64,000 bases of DNA from Euglena gracilis (Eukaryota > Euglenida > Euglenophyceae > Euglenales). The notes under the pieces are model-generated. The model was given only the letters and a program-made list of their open reading frames with translations. It was not told the DNA's origin and did not search any database. The number at the start of each line of letters is the position of its first letter. Position 1 is the stretch's first letter. The stretch lies in the NCBI GenBank assembly GCA_039621445.1, contig CP154955.1, positions 60,915,564-60,979,563 on the forward strand, read 5' to 3'. The translations under genes and the position numbers were made by a program. This document shows, piece after piece, positions 45,191 to 55,205 of the stretch.

Positions 45191-45269
45191 CGCCGAGGAA
45201 AAACACTTCAAAAAACACTGCTGCCTTGGACCCCGGGCACAGGTCCAAGCACCTATAGTTGACCCCCCG

Positions 45270-45345
45270 ATTTTTGCCATTTTCGGCCATTTTCGGCCAT
45301 TTTCGGCCATTTTCGGCCATTTTCGGCCATTTTCGGCCATTTTTT
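45270..45345 (+). repeat. 11-bp minisatellite (TTTTCGGCCAT)
   Basis: About seven perfect tandem units, bounded by cctatag on the left and cctataggtgggggg on the right. Single units of the same motif occur at 52120-52185, also next to an actataggtgctt motif. Confidence 0.85.
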
Positions 45346-45935
45346 CCTATAGGTGGGGGGTAAAATTATCTTAAAATCCTTTCATACCAACAGTGCATTT
45401 GATCATTCATCTGACGTGGAAGTAGTTGTGAGCAACAAATCAAGCGAACACATCCAAGGAGGTCCATTTGGAATGAGTGCTCAGGGATTAAAGGGGTTAA
45501 AGAGGTTTTGGTTGCAATATGCAAACACAAAGCTTTGGGAATAAGCTTCTTTTTCCGAACATTGGACAAATTCCCCTGGAATCCACAAAAGAAGCTTGGG
45601 GGGGTTTCTATTTTGAATGTTTGCAAAAGAAACAAATAAAATAAACGTTGTGGGAAATTGAATTCAATCGGAATGAAGAGAACATTGCCGAACGACCCAG
45701 CAGGAATTTTTGTTTGAAACTCTTACAAATAATTGACATCGTGAAAAACCTAAATGCCACACATCCATGACTTCAAGAAGCCTTGATGTAAAATTTCATC
45801 CGTCATGTTGAGACGATCATCCGTCTGGATGTGGCGAAGTTGGGAGAAAGTGTGCTCAGCTTGAGCGGCAGAACAAAACAAAGCAAACATGTGATCGGCC
45901 CATTATGTTGAAATATTCACATCAAGTATGCTCAC
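45346..45935. other. No secure gene
   Basis: Unique, AT-rich sequence with scattered stops in all frames. Confidence 0.35.
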
Positions 45936-46144
45936 CCAATTGCCCAATGTCTGCATCTTGTCCAGATGTGCATCTTGTGCAGCAGTGTCGGCACCGTCCA
46001 TGTTCTGGCGGTGGTTCTCGAGGGTGCGCACCCACTCCACGTGCTGGTGCTTGGGGCGTACTCCATGGCGTCGATGTTGATCTGGATGAGGGCGTGCAGG
46101 GGGATGAGCCGGCACAGGTCGAACACGCGGACGGCCTGGACAAC
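45936..46144 (-). pseudogene. Downstream half of a gene split by DIRS
   Basis: Minus strand, beginning at the DIRS left end: VVQAVRVFDLCRLIPLHALI, QINIDAMEYA, then after a one-base frame change KHQHVEWVRTLENHRQNMDG and ADTAAQDAHLDKMQTLGNW, stopping at a good donor (gtgagc). GC-rich and clearly coding in style. The block on the other side of the DIRS (50478-50815) is on the same strand and can be joined to it in frame. Protein not recognised; frameshift may be decay or sequencing error. Confidence 0.5.
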
Positions 46145-46275
46145 TCGGGCTCCGCACTTTGCCCTTGTGAGGTCATGCCTTGATCGCCGGCGGTGTTGTT
46201 CGGATTGTTTTGGTGCGTTGGGTTAGGAGTTCCCGCTTAGTGCCTTTTTTTCGCCGGAGTTGGCTGATTCTTAAA
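46145..46275. repeat. DIRS left inverted terminal repeat
   Basis: Inverted match to 50320-50420 (ccaactccggcgaggcgg... and caccgccggcgagcaagg), with outer end gggctccgcactttgccc complementary to the internal complementary region. Confidence 0.85.
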
Positions 46276-46387
46276 TTGCCCTTCGACAACCCAGAAGAAA
46301 GGAACTGAGTTTCAAACGAAGGAGAACCAAAAGGAGAAGTCAATATCAAAAGAATATTCAGAAGTAGACGAACCAGACGAATTTCAA

Positions 46388-47317
46388 TTGACAAGTCAAT
46401 TATCAATTTCAAATTCGACTTCAATGAACAATGAAGTGGGGAAGAAGCTGGAATTTTGCGGTCGACGTGAACTACCTGGAGCAGCTGTCGCCGCGGCAGC
46501 CGGAGGACCTGGAGGTGCAGACCACATGTGGCGAACCGTGGCCGCCACTCACCCCCAGATCCAAGTGTCAGAAACTTCGCGGCAGAAAACCCCACCCAGT
46601 GACGGCCACGGCCCGTGGACCACAGTGGCCAGAAAGACCAGATGGAAGAAGGAACCACCAGCCCAGCAGAAACGCCTGGTCAATGGGGCCCAATCAAGCA
46701 AGATGGGAAAAAAGCGGACCACAAGATTCCAAAGACATGTTCCAAAATGGCGCCTAGCCGCCAGAACACAATTTGAACAGAAGTGGAGAAGATGGAATCA
46801 AGGCCAAGGTGGAGGCCATGGTGGCCAATTCAAAATGCAATTCCCTTCAGGAAGAGGGAGAAAAGGTCTGCCAAATCCCCCGAAACTTTCTAACACAACA
46901 ACCCCTCCAAAGGGGAAGAGGGGGGGGCACAGCAGCCCCCGCAGATTTCAACTGGAGGTGGAGAACAACATCAAGCTCAGCCCCAGGGAGGAGAGATCAT
47001 GGCCAGAGTGGCCATCATTTTCATTTGCACGGCCATGGAGGCCAAAAAGTGCAGGGCCATGGAGGCCAGTATCTTCAGGGCCAAGCTATGGTATGTTTTC
47101 CGACAACACCAAGGACAAGGTGGAGGACCACAGAGCCTGTGAGAGAGAGGGTGAGTGCATGCACACCCCCCATCAATTACATTCTGGAAAAGAACAAACC
47201 CCAGAAGAACTACGGGTTGTGAAATGTCCCACAACCCCAACCCATGTCCCAGAAAATCAATTGATCAGGTATATAAATTCCATGGAGGAAAGGTGGGGAG
47301 ACACCCCCTTACACTAG
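46388..47317 (+). CDS. DIRS ORF1 (gag-like, Gly/Arg/Gln-rich)
   Basis: 309-residue open frame. The middle is rich in Lys/Arg/Gln/Trp (TRWKKEPPAQQKRLV, QFEQKWRRWNQGQGGGHGGQ), a composition typical of RNA-binding gag-like proteins. There is no zinc knuckle. Its position before RT fits ORF1 of DIRS elements. A competing frame at 46773-47222 is open over part of it, so frameshifts are possible. Confidence 0.6.
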   Translation: MTSQLSISNSTSMNNEVGKKLEFCGRRELPGAAVAAAAGGPGGADHMWRTVAATHPQIQVSETSRQKTPPSDGHGPWTTVARKTRWKKEPPAQQKRLVNGAQSSKMGKKRTTRFQRHVPKWRLAARTQFEQKWRRWNQGQGGGHGGQFKMQFPSGRGRKGLPNPPKLSNTTTPPKGKRGGHSSPRRFQLEVENNIKLSPREERSWPEWPSFSFARPWRPKSAGPWRPVSSGPSYGMFSDNTKDKVEDHRACEREGECMHTPHQLHSGKEQTPEELRVVKCPTTPTHVPENQLIRYINSMEERWGDTPLH

Positions 47318-47479
47318 AGGATACAGAAAAGTCTAAAGTGGTGGCTGAAGAATGCCCCCCCAGCAACCTGCCAACTTATAAAAGCTGGCCTTCAAGCCCC
47401 ATGGGTCACCCCCCCCCAAAATTGTCCACGCATCCAAAAACCAGAGCCAACCTGGACCTGAACCAGGCAGAAAAAATTC

Positions 47480-48765
47480 TGTTGGATTACGAAAAATCTG
47501 GGTCATAAAGATAGTTCAGGATTTGCGAACTCAAAATCTAATTCCCTGGTTTTTAATTTCAAAACCAGAGGGGGGTCAAACGAAATGGAGGTTCATAAGC
47601 GATTGCAGGGAAATAAACCAAAAATTTCCAAGGCCTTCAAATTAGACCGCATTCAAAACATTTTCCCGGTTTTGGAGAAAGGCCAATGGGCAGCCAAAAT
47701 CGACTTAAAAGATGCATGCTTTCACATTCCTGTGAACCCAGCCCTAAAACCGTTTCCGAGGCATCAGGTGGGGGGACAAACTTGGGAGTTCCAGGCGGGC
47801 TGTTTTGGCCTAAATGTAATGCCACAAATTTTTGTGTCAGTCGTGAAGACATTCGAAAAACGCTGGAGGAGAAAAGGAATCCAGGTTTTTATTTACCTGG
47901 ACGACATATTATCATTGGCACCGAACAAATTTTGCAAAAACACCTGAACAGGGTCGTAAGGGACCTGATGGATTCGGGGTTCAAAATAAATGTCAAAAAA
48001 TCAACCCTAGAGCCCACACAAGTTGTGAACCATTTGGGCTTCCAGTTAAATTTCCAAGAGGGAAAATTGCAAATACCCCCCAAAAAGGTGAAAAAAATAA
48101 AAAAGGAGCTGGGGAAAATAGTGAAAAAGGATTACATGTCAAAAAGGCAGCTGGCTGCCATTTTGGGTCAAATCAGGTGCAACCTCATGGCCCTACCCTT
48201 CTTAAGGGCATTCACAGATTCCCTAACAAAATTTTTGGTCAAAAAGTCTGCAGCCCCATGGGACTCAAAGAATTCCATTTCACAGGACATAAAAGCCCAA
48301 TTGAGGGAAATAAAAAATCCGCTGGACTCCTGGGGGGGCAGACCTTACCCCCAAAATGCAACAAGGGAGTTGCGCTCAGACAGCAGCACCCATGCCTTGG
48401 GGGGGCTGGTCATTCGCACTGGAGAAATTATCCAGGAGTTTTGGAGAGAAAGCTCCATTTTACATAGCAATGTAAAAGAATTACATGCAGCCATCAGCAC
48501 AGTAAAAAGTCTGAGCAAGCCAGGAGAAACGGTGTCCCTTTCTGTGGACAATCAGGTAATCTATTATTACCTGACAAAAAGGGAGGGGGGGAAGAAAAGA
48601 CCCCTTCAACAGCGTTCTGAGACCGTTTTTCAAATGGTTCATGATAAAAAAATGAGTCTACAACTAAAATGGGTTCCTTCACAGGAATGCGTAGCAGACC
48701 CCATAAGCAGGTGGGAGTCAGACAGGGGGGATTACTCCCTGGACCCCGAACTCTTTCAAGGCTAA
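47480..48765 (+). pseudogene. DIRS reverse transcriptase and RNase H
   Basis: Synthesises element DNA. Visible: WRFISDCREINQK, motif A AAKIDLKDACFHIP, motif B FGLNVMPQIF, catalytic VFIYLDDIL (47870-47910). A frame change near 47910-47945 leads into NRVVRDLMDSGFKINVKKST, VNHLGFQLNF, then RNase H with ELRSDSSTHALGGLV, NVKELHAAISTV, LSVDNQVIYYYL and WVPSQECVADPISR. TAA at 48763 interrupts before the next domain, and the adjacent frame continues. The domain order and SDSS/VDN/ADP residues match DIRS RNase H. Confidence 0.85.
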
Positions 48766-49125
48766 GGCATCATTTCAAAGATTACATAACTTTGAAAACC
48801 GCTTTTTTTGCCTCCCCGGGCAACAAAAAACTGCCCAATTTTGTGGCCAGATGGACCCACTGGGGGGCCACCGCAGTGGATGCCGTCCAATGCCCACTGG
48901 ACAACATGGGGGGACTTTATGCAAACCCTCCCTGGTCAATCATTCAAAAATTTCTACCACGATTGAAGATGTTTCCCCAAACCAAAGTTTTGATGGTAAC
49001 CAACTTTTGGGATTCAGCCACGTGGTGGCCCCAAATTAATAAAGATGAAAGTGCCAGGGACCCCCTGCCTGAAAATCACCCCGTACAGGGGCATGTTTAC
49101 CAACTGCAGGGGGGAGAAAATGCCA
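48760..49125 (+). pseudogene. DIRS methyltransferase-like domain
   Basis: In the frame after the RNase H stop: LRHHFKDYITLKTAFFAS, GGLYANPPWSIIQKFLPRL, then VLMVTNFWDSATWWPQI. NPPW resembles the D/NPPY/W motif of Dam-like adenine methyltransferases, a domain known to lie between RNase H and recombinase in many DIRS elements. Its role in the cycle is not established. Confidence 0.7.
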
Positions 49126-49135
49126 CCCCCCACAG

Positions 49136-50041
49136 GTGGCCCCTCCTTTGCATGATTTGCTCAGGAAAATCTTGGAGGGGAAACAAATACAGAATAAAAC
49201 CATTGACGATTTCCTGGGGAGAAACCCCAGTTTGAAACGTTATCAAAGTGCTTTTGCACTTCTTTGGGTCATTTTGGAAAAACTGGGGGTGCCCCCCCCT
49301 CAAGCCACCACAGACCAAGTGGCTGACGCTTTAATTCAACCATTCCAATTTTCCAAGGCCCAAGCACGTAATGCGTACAGTGCTATGCTTTTGATCCCTG
49401 GGTTTGGTGGATTGAGATTCCATTCCCTTTTGTCACCCATACAAAAAATTTTGGACCAAAATCTGGAAATGTATGGGGCATTCTGGGATCCCCTCCCAAT
49501 CCTCCTGTGGCTGGCCCCAGCCCTCTTTCCCTCTGATATATGTACATTGTGTACACAACTCATTTTTTGCTCACGGGTCCTCTGTTTATGCCGATCTTCA
49601 GTTTTGGAGAGAGTGAAACGAACCACAAGTGTCTTGGGCAAGGCGCCCTACATCAAAATTAGGCGTAAATGCCAGAAGTTTCACAAGTGGGAAAGGGTTG
49701 TTTCTCTTCCCCAGTGTCCCCAAGTGAGCCCCTTTCATTTGATGATGTCCTATGTTGCTGCAACACGTTTATTCGGGAGACCAGGGGGGCCCCTTCTAAT
49801 TTCATAAAAAACCCCTGATAAAGCCATTAGTGCAGACACAATTGCTTTCATCACAAAGGAATTTTTGGCCAAACATGGGGTATCCCCCCAGGTGTGGGGG
49901 GCCCACTCCACCAGAGGGGCAGGGGTTGGTTTACTCAAAAATTGGGCATTTCTGCCCAAGAAGTGTGTGAAATTTGCCAGTGGAGGGGGGTGGAGGCTTT
50001 TACAGCCCATTATCAACGACTTGGTGCCCAAAGCGTTTTAG
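49136..50041 (+). pseudogene. DIRS tyrosine recombinase
   Basis: Integrates the circular intermediate by strand exchange. N-terminal helical part PPLHDLLRKILEGK, NPSLKRYQSAFALLWVILEK, then AYSAMLLIPGFGGLRFHSLL. The catalytic region has SYVAATRLFGRPGG and, after an in-frame TAA (49805-49807), KTPDKAISADTIAFITKEF and WGAHSTRGAGVGLLKNW with the H-x-x-R box. Remnant 2 at 44.4 kb has CAG (Gln) at the position of that TAA. The frame ends at TAG (50039-50041), where remnant 1 has TGG. The final catalytic Tyr was not identified. Confidence 0.8.
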
Positions 50042-50080
50042 AAAATCCCCTGCCCCCCCTAATTTTAGAGCACAATCGGG

Positions 50081-50140
50081 CCTCACAAGGGCAAAGTGCG
50101 GAGCCCGAGGTGTCTCGTACTCCCTCGAGGAAAACCGACA
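50081..50140. repeat. DIRS internal complementary region
   Basis: cctcacaagggcaaagtgcg... matches the complement of the left terminus, and tactccctcgaggaaaaccg... matches the complement of the right terminus; the two are fused here as at a circle junction. Confidence 0.85.
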
Positions 50141-50319
50141 AGGGAGGAAGGGACACCGAGGGCGAAGCACAAAGACCTTGTGAGCCCGACCCCCCCACCC
50201 GTAAAAGAAAATTTGTCTTCAAAAGCCCTCGGTCAGAAAATGGGGGCCAGGGGGGGCAGAAGGGGGGACCCCCCCCCCAGGGGCAAGAAGTCACGCCGCC
50301 AAGTCGGAACAGCATCGTC

Positions 50320-50477
50320 AGCCAACTCCGGCGAGGCGGCGCTAAGTGGGGACTCCTAACCCAACGCACCAAAACAATCCGAACAACACCGCCGGCGAGC
50401 AAGGTATGGCCTCACAAGGCCTTTGTGCTTCGCCCTCGGTGTCCCTTCCTCCTTGTCGGTTTTCCTCGAGGGAGTAC
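50320..50477. repeat. DIRS right inverted terminal repeat
   Basis: Inverse of the left terminus over the ccaactccggcgagg ... gccggcgagcaagg part, ending ctcgagggagta before the host gene fragment. Confidence 0.8.
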
Positions 50478-50815
50478 GAGTCCTCGAGGACGATGTTGTA
50501 GACGGGCTGCAGGTGGAACGAACGGTAGCTCCAGCCGCTGGTGGTCATCTCGTAGTGACAATACTCTGTGCCGTCCCAGTAGGGACCGCATTAGACGCGG
50601 GACAGCAGACCAGCTGGTCCTCGGTGTAGACCCGAAGTCGGCTGGTCGGGTGCAGCAGTGGTAGAGGAACCGTCAAAACGCCCATCGGGCCGTTGCCGAG
50701 GGCGCGGGTGGTTTTGGTTTCGTACCGACTGATTGTTCCGTCGCGGAGCCGGTATTAGGTTTTGGGAAGCAGCACCACGGCACAGTAGCCGGTCGAAAAT
50801 ATTTTTGTAGAGGAC
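50478..50815 (-). pseudogene. Upstream half of a gene split by DIRS
   Basis: Minus strand: TGYCAVVLLPKT, an in-frame TAA, YRLRDGTISRYETKTTRALG, NGPMGVLTVPLPLLHPTSRL, RVYTEDQLVCCPASN, then a frame change and YWDGTEYCHYEMTTSGWSYR, SFHLQPVYNIVLED up to the DIRS right end. Codon-like GC content and aromatic/Cys pattern look like a real host protein. The last codons can be read on into the block at 46144-45936. Not recognised. Confidence 0.5.
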
Positions 50816-51265
50816 CCCGGCCCGATATTGTGAATCCCGGACCAAAAAAGGACCACAAAAAACCCAAAACTGACCACGAAAAGCCCCCAAAAGCAACTAA
50901 AATGACCTAAAATGGCTTCAAATAACCTAAAATTGCCCAAAAACACCAGCAATGTCCACAAAAAATTGTGAAAAATGCCCAAAATCTCCAAAATGGCGCA
51001 AAATGGCCTGCCATAAAATATGCTCATATTGACCCAAATTAGCCTAAAATTTGCAAAATAACCCAAAAATTAGGAAAAATTGATCCAAAATGGTCAAGAT
51101 GGGTGTAATACTTGAGATTTGTGGAGAAATCATCCCAAAAATGGGCTTAATTCTTCAAAATATACAAAAAAAATGCCAATTTTGCCCGTGTCAACAAAAT
51201 TTTCTGAAATGCCATCAAAACCTTCAGCTTTTACCCAAATAACGCATTCGGGCGTTTGCAGGCGT
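50816..51265. other. AT-rich repeats, no gene
   Basis: Short aaaaatg(g)cc(c)aaaat-type repeats related to the tggccatttt repeats elsewhere. Nothing coding seen. Confidence 0.4.
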
Positions 51266-51960
51266 TTGCTTAAGGACCCCCGGGGGGGGGGGGGTACTGG
51301 CTAGCCAATCGGCTAGACACTGGAAAAAGTGGACTAGCTAGACCCGGGGGGGGGGGGGTCCGGGGGTCCCCCGGACTGGAAAAAAAAATTTCCAGTCCGG
51401 AGGAAAAATGAGGTTTTTAACAGGTTTTTGGCTGATTTTGTTCCAAAAATTCCCAAAAATGGCCAAAAACGGGCATTTTTGGCCATTTTTGGGGGTCCCA
51501 AAATTTTTTTCCGCCCTTCGCGCCGGTCACTGGAAAAAAATTTTCCACCAGCTAGCCCTGCTAGCAGACCCCCCCCCCCCCCGGGGGGGGTCTGCTAGAA
51601 AACCCACGAGCCAAATTAAGACTATCTGCAGTCCAGCCCCCCCGGGGGGGTACTGCAATCAGGGGTTTTTTTAAGACCGGGGGGGGGAGGGGGGGGGCCC
51701 CCACCCACTCACCCCCTGGGGGGGGCCCCCCCGCGGGGGGGGGGGGGCCGGGGGGGCCCCCAAAAAATGGCCGAAATCGCGACAAGTACTAAAAATAGAT
51801 TTTTTTCGGCGCCGCAGGCGCCGAAAAGTATAACCCACCCCCCTCTGGGGGGACCCCCCCCCCCCCGGGGGGGGGGCTCGGCCGGCCCCCCCCTACCCCC
51901 CCCCCGAGGGTCCACAAAAAAAAACCCCTGACTGCAATCCCTTAAGCAAATGCCTGATTC
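51266..51960. repeat. C/G-run repeat unit, copy 1 (holds empty site)
   Basis: Paralogue of 57770-58450: both have ggtactggct(a/t)gccaa, cggctagacactggaaaaa, ggac-ta-gctagaccc, a TCGGCGCC...GGCGCCGA hairpin (51808-51827 here), aagtata(a/t)cccacccc and ctcggccgg(a/c)cc. At 51335-51336 it has a single TA where copy 2 carries the 265-bp element. Confidence 0.85.
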
Positions 51961-52201
51961 GGGGGCGGTCCGTTGAGCAGCGTGTGTTGCAGGGCCAGGC
52001 ATGACGGCAGGAGAACAGAGGCTGTACAGAGACAAGAATCAGTCGCACTGGAAATTTCCAAACTGTTAGGCAAAAAAAACTTGAAAAAGAATTGCAACAA
52101 ATTTTTTCTCATTTTTGGCCATTTTCGGCCATTTTCGGGACCCCCATGTGTAGAGCCCAAATTTTCATTTTCGGCCATTTTTACTATAGGTGCTTGCACA
52201 G

Positions 52202-52330
52202 GTCAGAACCGTTGCCGCCCCCAGACTTGTGCGGCGTAAATTGCCCAAAATATCTGATCCTTTGCAAACGGAAGAGGAAGTGGAAAACCGCTTCGAAAAA
52301 AAATGGCTGTGCCTGCGAGGGGGAAAAATG
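52202..52330 (+). CDS. Candidate exon (unknown protein)
   Basis: Follows acceptor ggtgcttgcacag. Frame VRTVAAPRLVRRKLPKISDP then LQTEEEVENRFEKKWLCLRG: basic then acidic, plausible protein. It is followed by the GC palindrome array. No family recognised. Confidence 0.35.
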
Positions 52331-52402
52331 CAAAACAAACCCCCCACTTTGCAAACCAACAGCAACTGGAGCGGCACCCCAAACGGGTGGTCGTTCACGG
52401 GA

Positions 52403-52698
52403 GGTTGGGTGGCCGTCGGTTGGGCCGCGGCCGGCCGCGGCAGGCCGCGGCCCAACCAAAACAGTGTTTTGGTTGGCCCGCGGCATGCCTCGGCCCAACC
52501 AAAAAATATTTTTGGTTGGGCCACGGCATGCGGCGGCCGGCCGCGGCCCAACCAAAAAAATTTTTGGTTGGGCCGCGGCCGGCCGTGGCCCAACCAGATT
52601 ACAGTCAGAATTAGTTTGGTTGGGCCGCGGTCGGCCGCGGCCGACCGCGACCCAACCCAAAAAAAGAAAAGGTTGGGTCGCAGTCGACCGGCCCAACC
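52403..52698. repeat. GC palindrome array 1 (GGTTGGGCCGCGGC family)
   Basis: Alternating GC palindromes (ggttgggccgcggc...gccgcggcccaacc) and AT palindromes (caaaaaaatttttttg type), about five rounds. Left border cacgggaggttggg. Ends in CCCTAA repeats at 52694-52714. Confidence 0.9.
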
Positions 52699-52716
52699 CT
52701 AACCCTAACCCTAACC
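52694..52716 (+). repeat. Short telomeric repeat (CCCTAA)3
   Basis: aaccctaaccctaaccctaa immediately after the palindrome array. Confidence 0.85.
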
Positions 52717-52978
52717 CCCATCCGAGCCTCAAATAACAAAGTCACTTCTGTGTTGACAACATACTCGGGGGCTAAGTCGTTTTTGTGGCTCACTTTGACA
52801 TAGGCTCCACCCCCCCGCACCCCCCCCCTCAAATAACAAAATCCCTTCCATGTTGGCAATATACTTGGAAGGCTAAATCCTTTTTTTTTGCAAATTGTAT
52901 TTTTTTGCAAATTTTATACTTATATTGAAAATCCAATGGGGAGAGGTGTTCTTTTTCCAAAAGTGGCCCAAAATGGAT

Positions 52979-53640
52979 TTGGGTTCGCTGGGTACCTTGT
53001 AGAGACCAATCTAACAACGTTGGGCGGGAAATATTCTGCTGTTTTGGACAAGAATCGTAACCCTAACCCTACTCCTTCAAATAACCTCATAAACTCTTTT
53101 TGGCCACAGTGAAACGACATCATGAAATCCTTGGCCCGCAATAAAAGGAAAAAAATGAAAAATTAAAAAAATTAAAAAAAAGAATTAAAAAATAAATAAA
53201 AACAAAAAATAAATAACAACAACCAAAAAAATAATAATAAACAAAAGAAAAGTCATGGAAAATGACATCAGGTGTGGGGGGTGTGAGGGGGGGGGGGTGG
53301 GGGGGTGGGAGGGGGGGTGGCGGGCGTGTGCAGGGTCTGGGGCGTGATAAATTGGCCCCTACAAGGTACCAGCTACCCCAAAGAACCGCCCAACTAGGGT
53401 TAATACACATGGGGGGGACCCTCGCTTGGCGCCTTCGGCGCCTCGCTCGGGTCCCCCCATGATTTTAACCCTTGTTGGGCGGCTCTTTGGGTTCGCTGGG
53501 TACCTTGTAGAGACCAATCTAACAACGTTGAGCGGGAAATATTCTGCTGTTTGGATAAGGATCGTAACCCTAACCCTACTCCTTCAAAGAACCTCATAAA
53601 TTCTTTTTGACCATAGTGAAACACCATCAGGAAACTCTTT
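52979..53640. repeat. Direct repeat pair with CCCTAACCCTA core
   Basis: 52979-53140 and 53488-53640 share gggttcgctgggtaccttgt, gaccaatctaacaacgttg and cgtaaccctaaccctactcc in the same order. A 152-bp palindrome (53359-53510) lies between and overlaps the second copy. Confidence 0.85.
53359..53510. repeat. 152-bp imperfect palindrome
   Basis: Outer arms ctacaaggtacc / ggtaccttgtag, middle arms aaagaaccgcccaac / gttgggcggctcttt, inner perfect core CATGGGGGG...CCCCCCATG around TTGGCGCCTTCGGCGCC. Confidence 0.85.
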
Positions 53641-53737
53641 TGCAGTAATAAAAAAAATAAAAAAAAAATAAAAAGAAATGAAAAAAAAATAAAAAATAAA
53701 TAAATGGAACGGTGGTTTGCAGAACAGTGCTCGGACA

Positions 53738-54024
53738 GTCATGGGAGGTTGGGTCGCGGTCGGCCGCGGCCCAACCAAAAAATTAATTTGGTTGGGCCGC
53801 GGCATGCCGCGGCCCAACCAAATCGATTTTTTGGTGATAAAAAATTCGGTTGGTTGGGCCGCGGCCCAACCAAAAAAAAAATTTGGTTGGCCCGCGGCCC
53901 AACCAATTTAAAATTTTGAAAGCCAAAATTCGCCGTGGTTGGGCCGCGGCCCAACCAAAACTCTGTTTTGGTTGGGCGACGGCCGGCCGCGGCACCCACC
54001 TCCCACAGACCAACCTCCCGTGAC
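53738..54024. mobile_element. GC palindrome array 2 with terminal inverted repeats
   Basis: Begins gtcatgggaggttgg and ends ccaacctcccgtgac. Inside are at least four units of ggttgggccgcggc / gccgcggcccaacc separated by A/T palindromes. No ORF beyond translation of the repeat. Confidence 0.7.
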
Positions 54025-55065
54025 ATCCCACCCACCTCAAACAACGAGGGGAGTGCACACAAATTCAACACCTGAAAAATGTCCTTCCACAGCAGGTTGT
54101 GGCGATGGTTTGAGGACTGAGACGGGGGTCAGGCATTTGTATGCATCTGTTGGGTGGCGCGTATTGGCCCTCGTGACAGACGCTGGGTGACTGAGTGAGG
54201 AAATAATGGAGACAGGTTGCGAGGTATTGGCAGTTAGCTCAGGGAGGCAACCATATCTCTCCCAAGGTCTCATGTGTGTGTCTCAGGTGTCTCCCAAGGT
54301 GGCTCATTCCCAGTCCTGGTGGTCTGGAGGGGGGCGACCCAGTGGCCCTGGCGGCTGTCCGGAGGGGGGCTGGTGGGAGGCCCAGCCAGCCTTGACAAGC
54401 GGCAGGCAGGGCCACTCAACGAGAGACGCTGCTCAGCATGGGGGCTTTGTTCAACCGTTTGAGGTTCAAAAAAAAATCGCTCCATTCACAAAGCACAACC
54501 CCATTGCAGCTGATACTTTTTTTCTTCAGAAAAATCAGAATTTTGGGTTTTAAAATGGAAACAGGTTAGCAGCGTGGAAATTTAATTAATTTGGGGGGGT
54601 CAGATGGAGAAGGAGACCTCCATGACGAGCCATTGGTGCGGTGCCCGGTTACAAAATGTGCCAACTTCTCAATAAAAAAAAGCCCCAACTTCAAAACACA
54701 GCGAGAGGTCGGCACCAGGCTTCCGACGTCAGGCCCTCTGCACCATTTTCTTTGGCATGTGGCTTCTTTTTGCGGGATGGCGCACAACAGTTTGTCATTG
54801 TGATGGGTGACCTTTTTTCCAAGCTCAAACTTTGGAGAAAAGAGGCTGCCCAAAAACAACAAACACGCAAATGAGAAATGCCATGCCATCAGGTGCAAAA
54901 TCTAATCCGTAGAACCACTGAACACCACCTAATCATCATGGTTTGGCGTTCTGCTTCGGCACAAATCCCATTTAAGAATTCATCTTCAAAAACCATCTAA
55001 AAAAGACCAAGATTGTGAATCCACAGCAAAACACACAGGAAAAAATTCCTCCTGTTGGCTTGCAG
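54025..55065. other. No secure gene
   Basis: Mixed unique sequence. Short open frames on both strands without motifs or splice support. Confidence 0.35.
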
Positions 55066-55205
55066 AATGCATGGTAATAATTGGGCCGAAATTGCAAACA
55101 ACCTCCAATTTCCAATTGAAAAAAAAAGCCTGAACAGCATACACATGGGTCGCCTTAGGGCACATATCAGAGAGGAATATCGCAGCACAGAAACAGGGGC
55201 GACTG
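55066..55205 (+). CDS. Candidate exon, weakly Myb/SANT-like
   Basis: Acceptor ttcctcctgttggcttgcag. Frame reads MHGNNWAEIANNLQFPIEKK, then SLNSIHMGRLRAHIREEYRS. The pattern G-x-x-W-x-x-I-A-x-x-L followed by a basic helix resembles the second and third helices of a Myb/SANT repeat, a DNA- or histone-binding fold. Only half a repeat is seen, so this is tentative. Confidence 0.3.

Larger units (their letters stand above)
46145..50477 (+). mobile_element. DIRS-type tyrosine-recombinase retrotransposon
   Basis: Nearly complete DIRS element of about 4.3 kb. DIRS elements replicate through reverse transcription and integrate as circles using a tyrosine recombinase, without making target duplications. 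Present in order: left inverted terminus, Gly/Arg-rich ORF1, RT (YLDD), RNase H, methyltransferase-like domain (NPPW), tyrosine recombinase (HSTR), internal complementary region and right inverted terminus. The internal complementary region (50081-50140) equals the reverse complement of the left end (46147-46175) joined to that of the right end (50447-50476), which is diagnostic. Several frameshifts and stops make it non-functional as read. Confidence 0.9.

Noticed and set aside
52403-54024. Open frames with repeating VGPRHAAAQPN-type sequence on both strands
   Set aside because: They translate the palindromic GGTTGGGCCGCGGC repeat; the mirrored frames on both strands show there is no gene.
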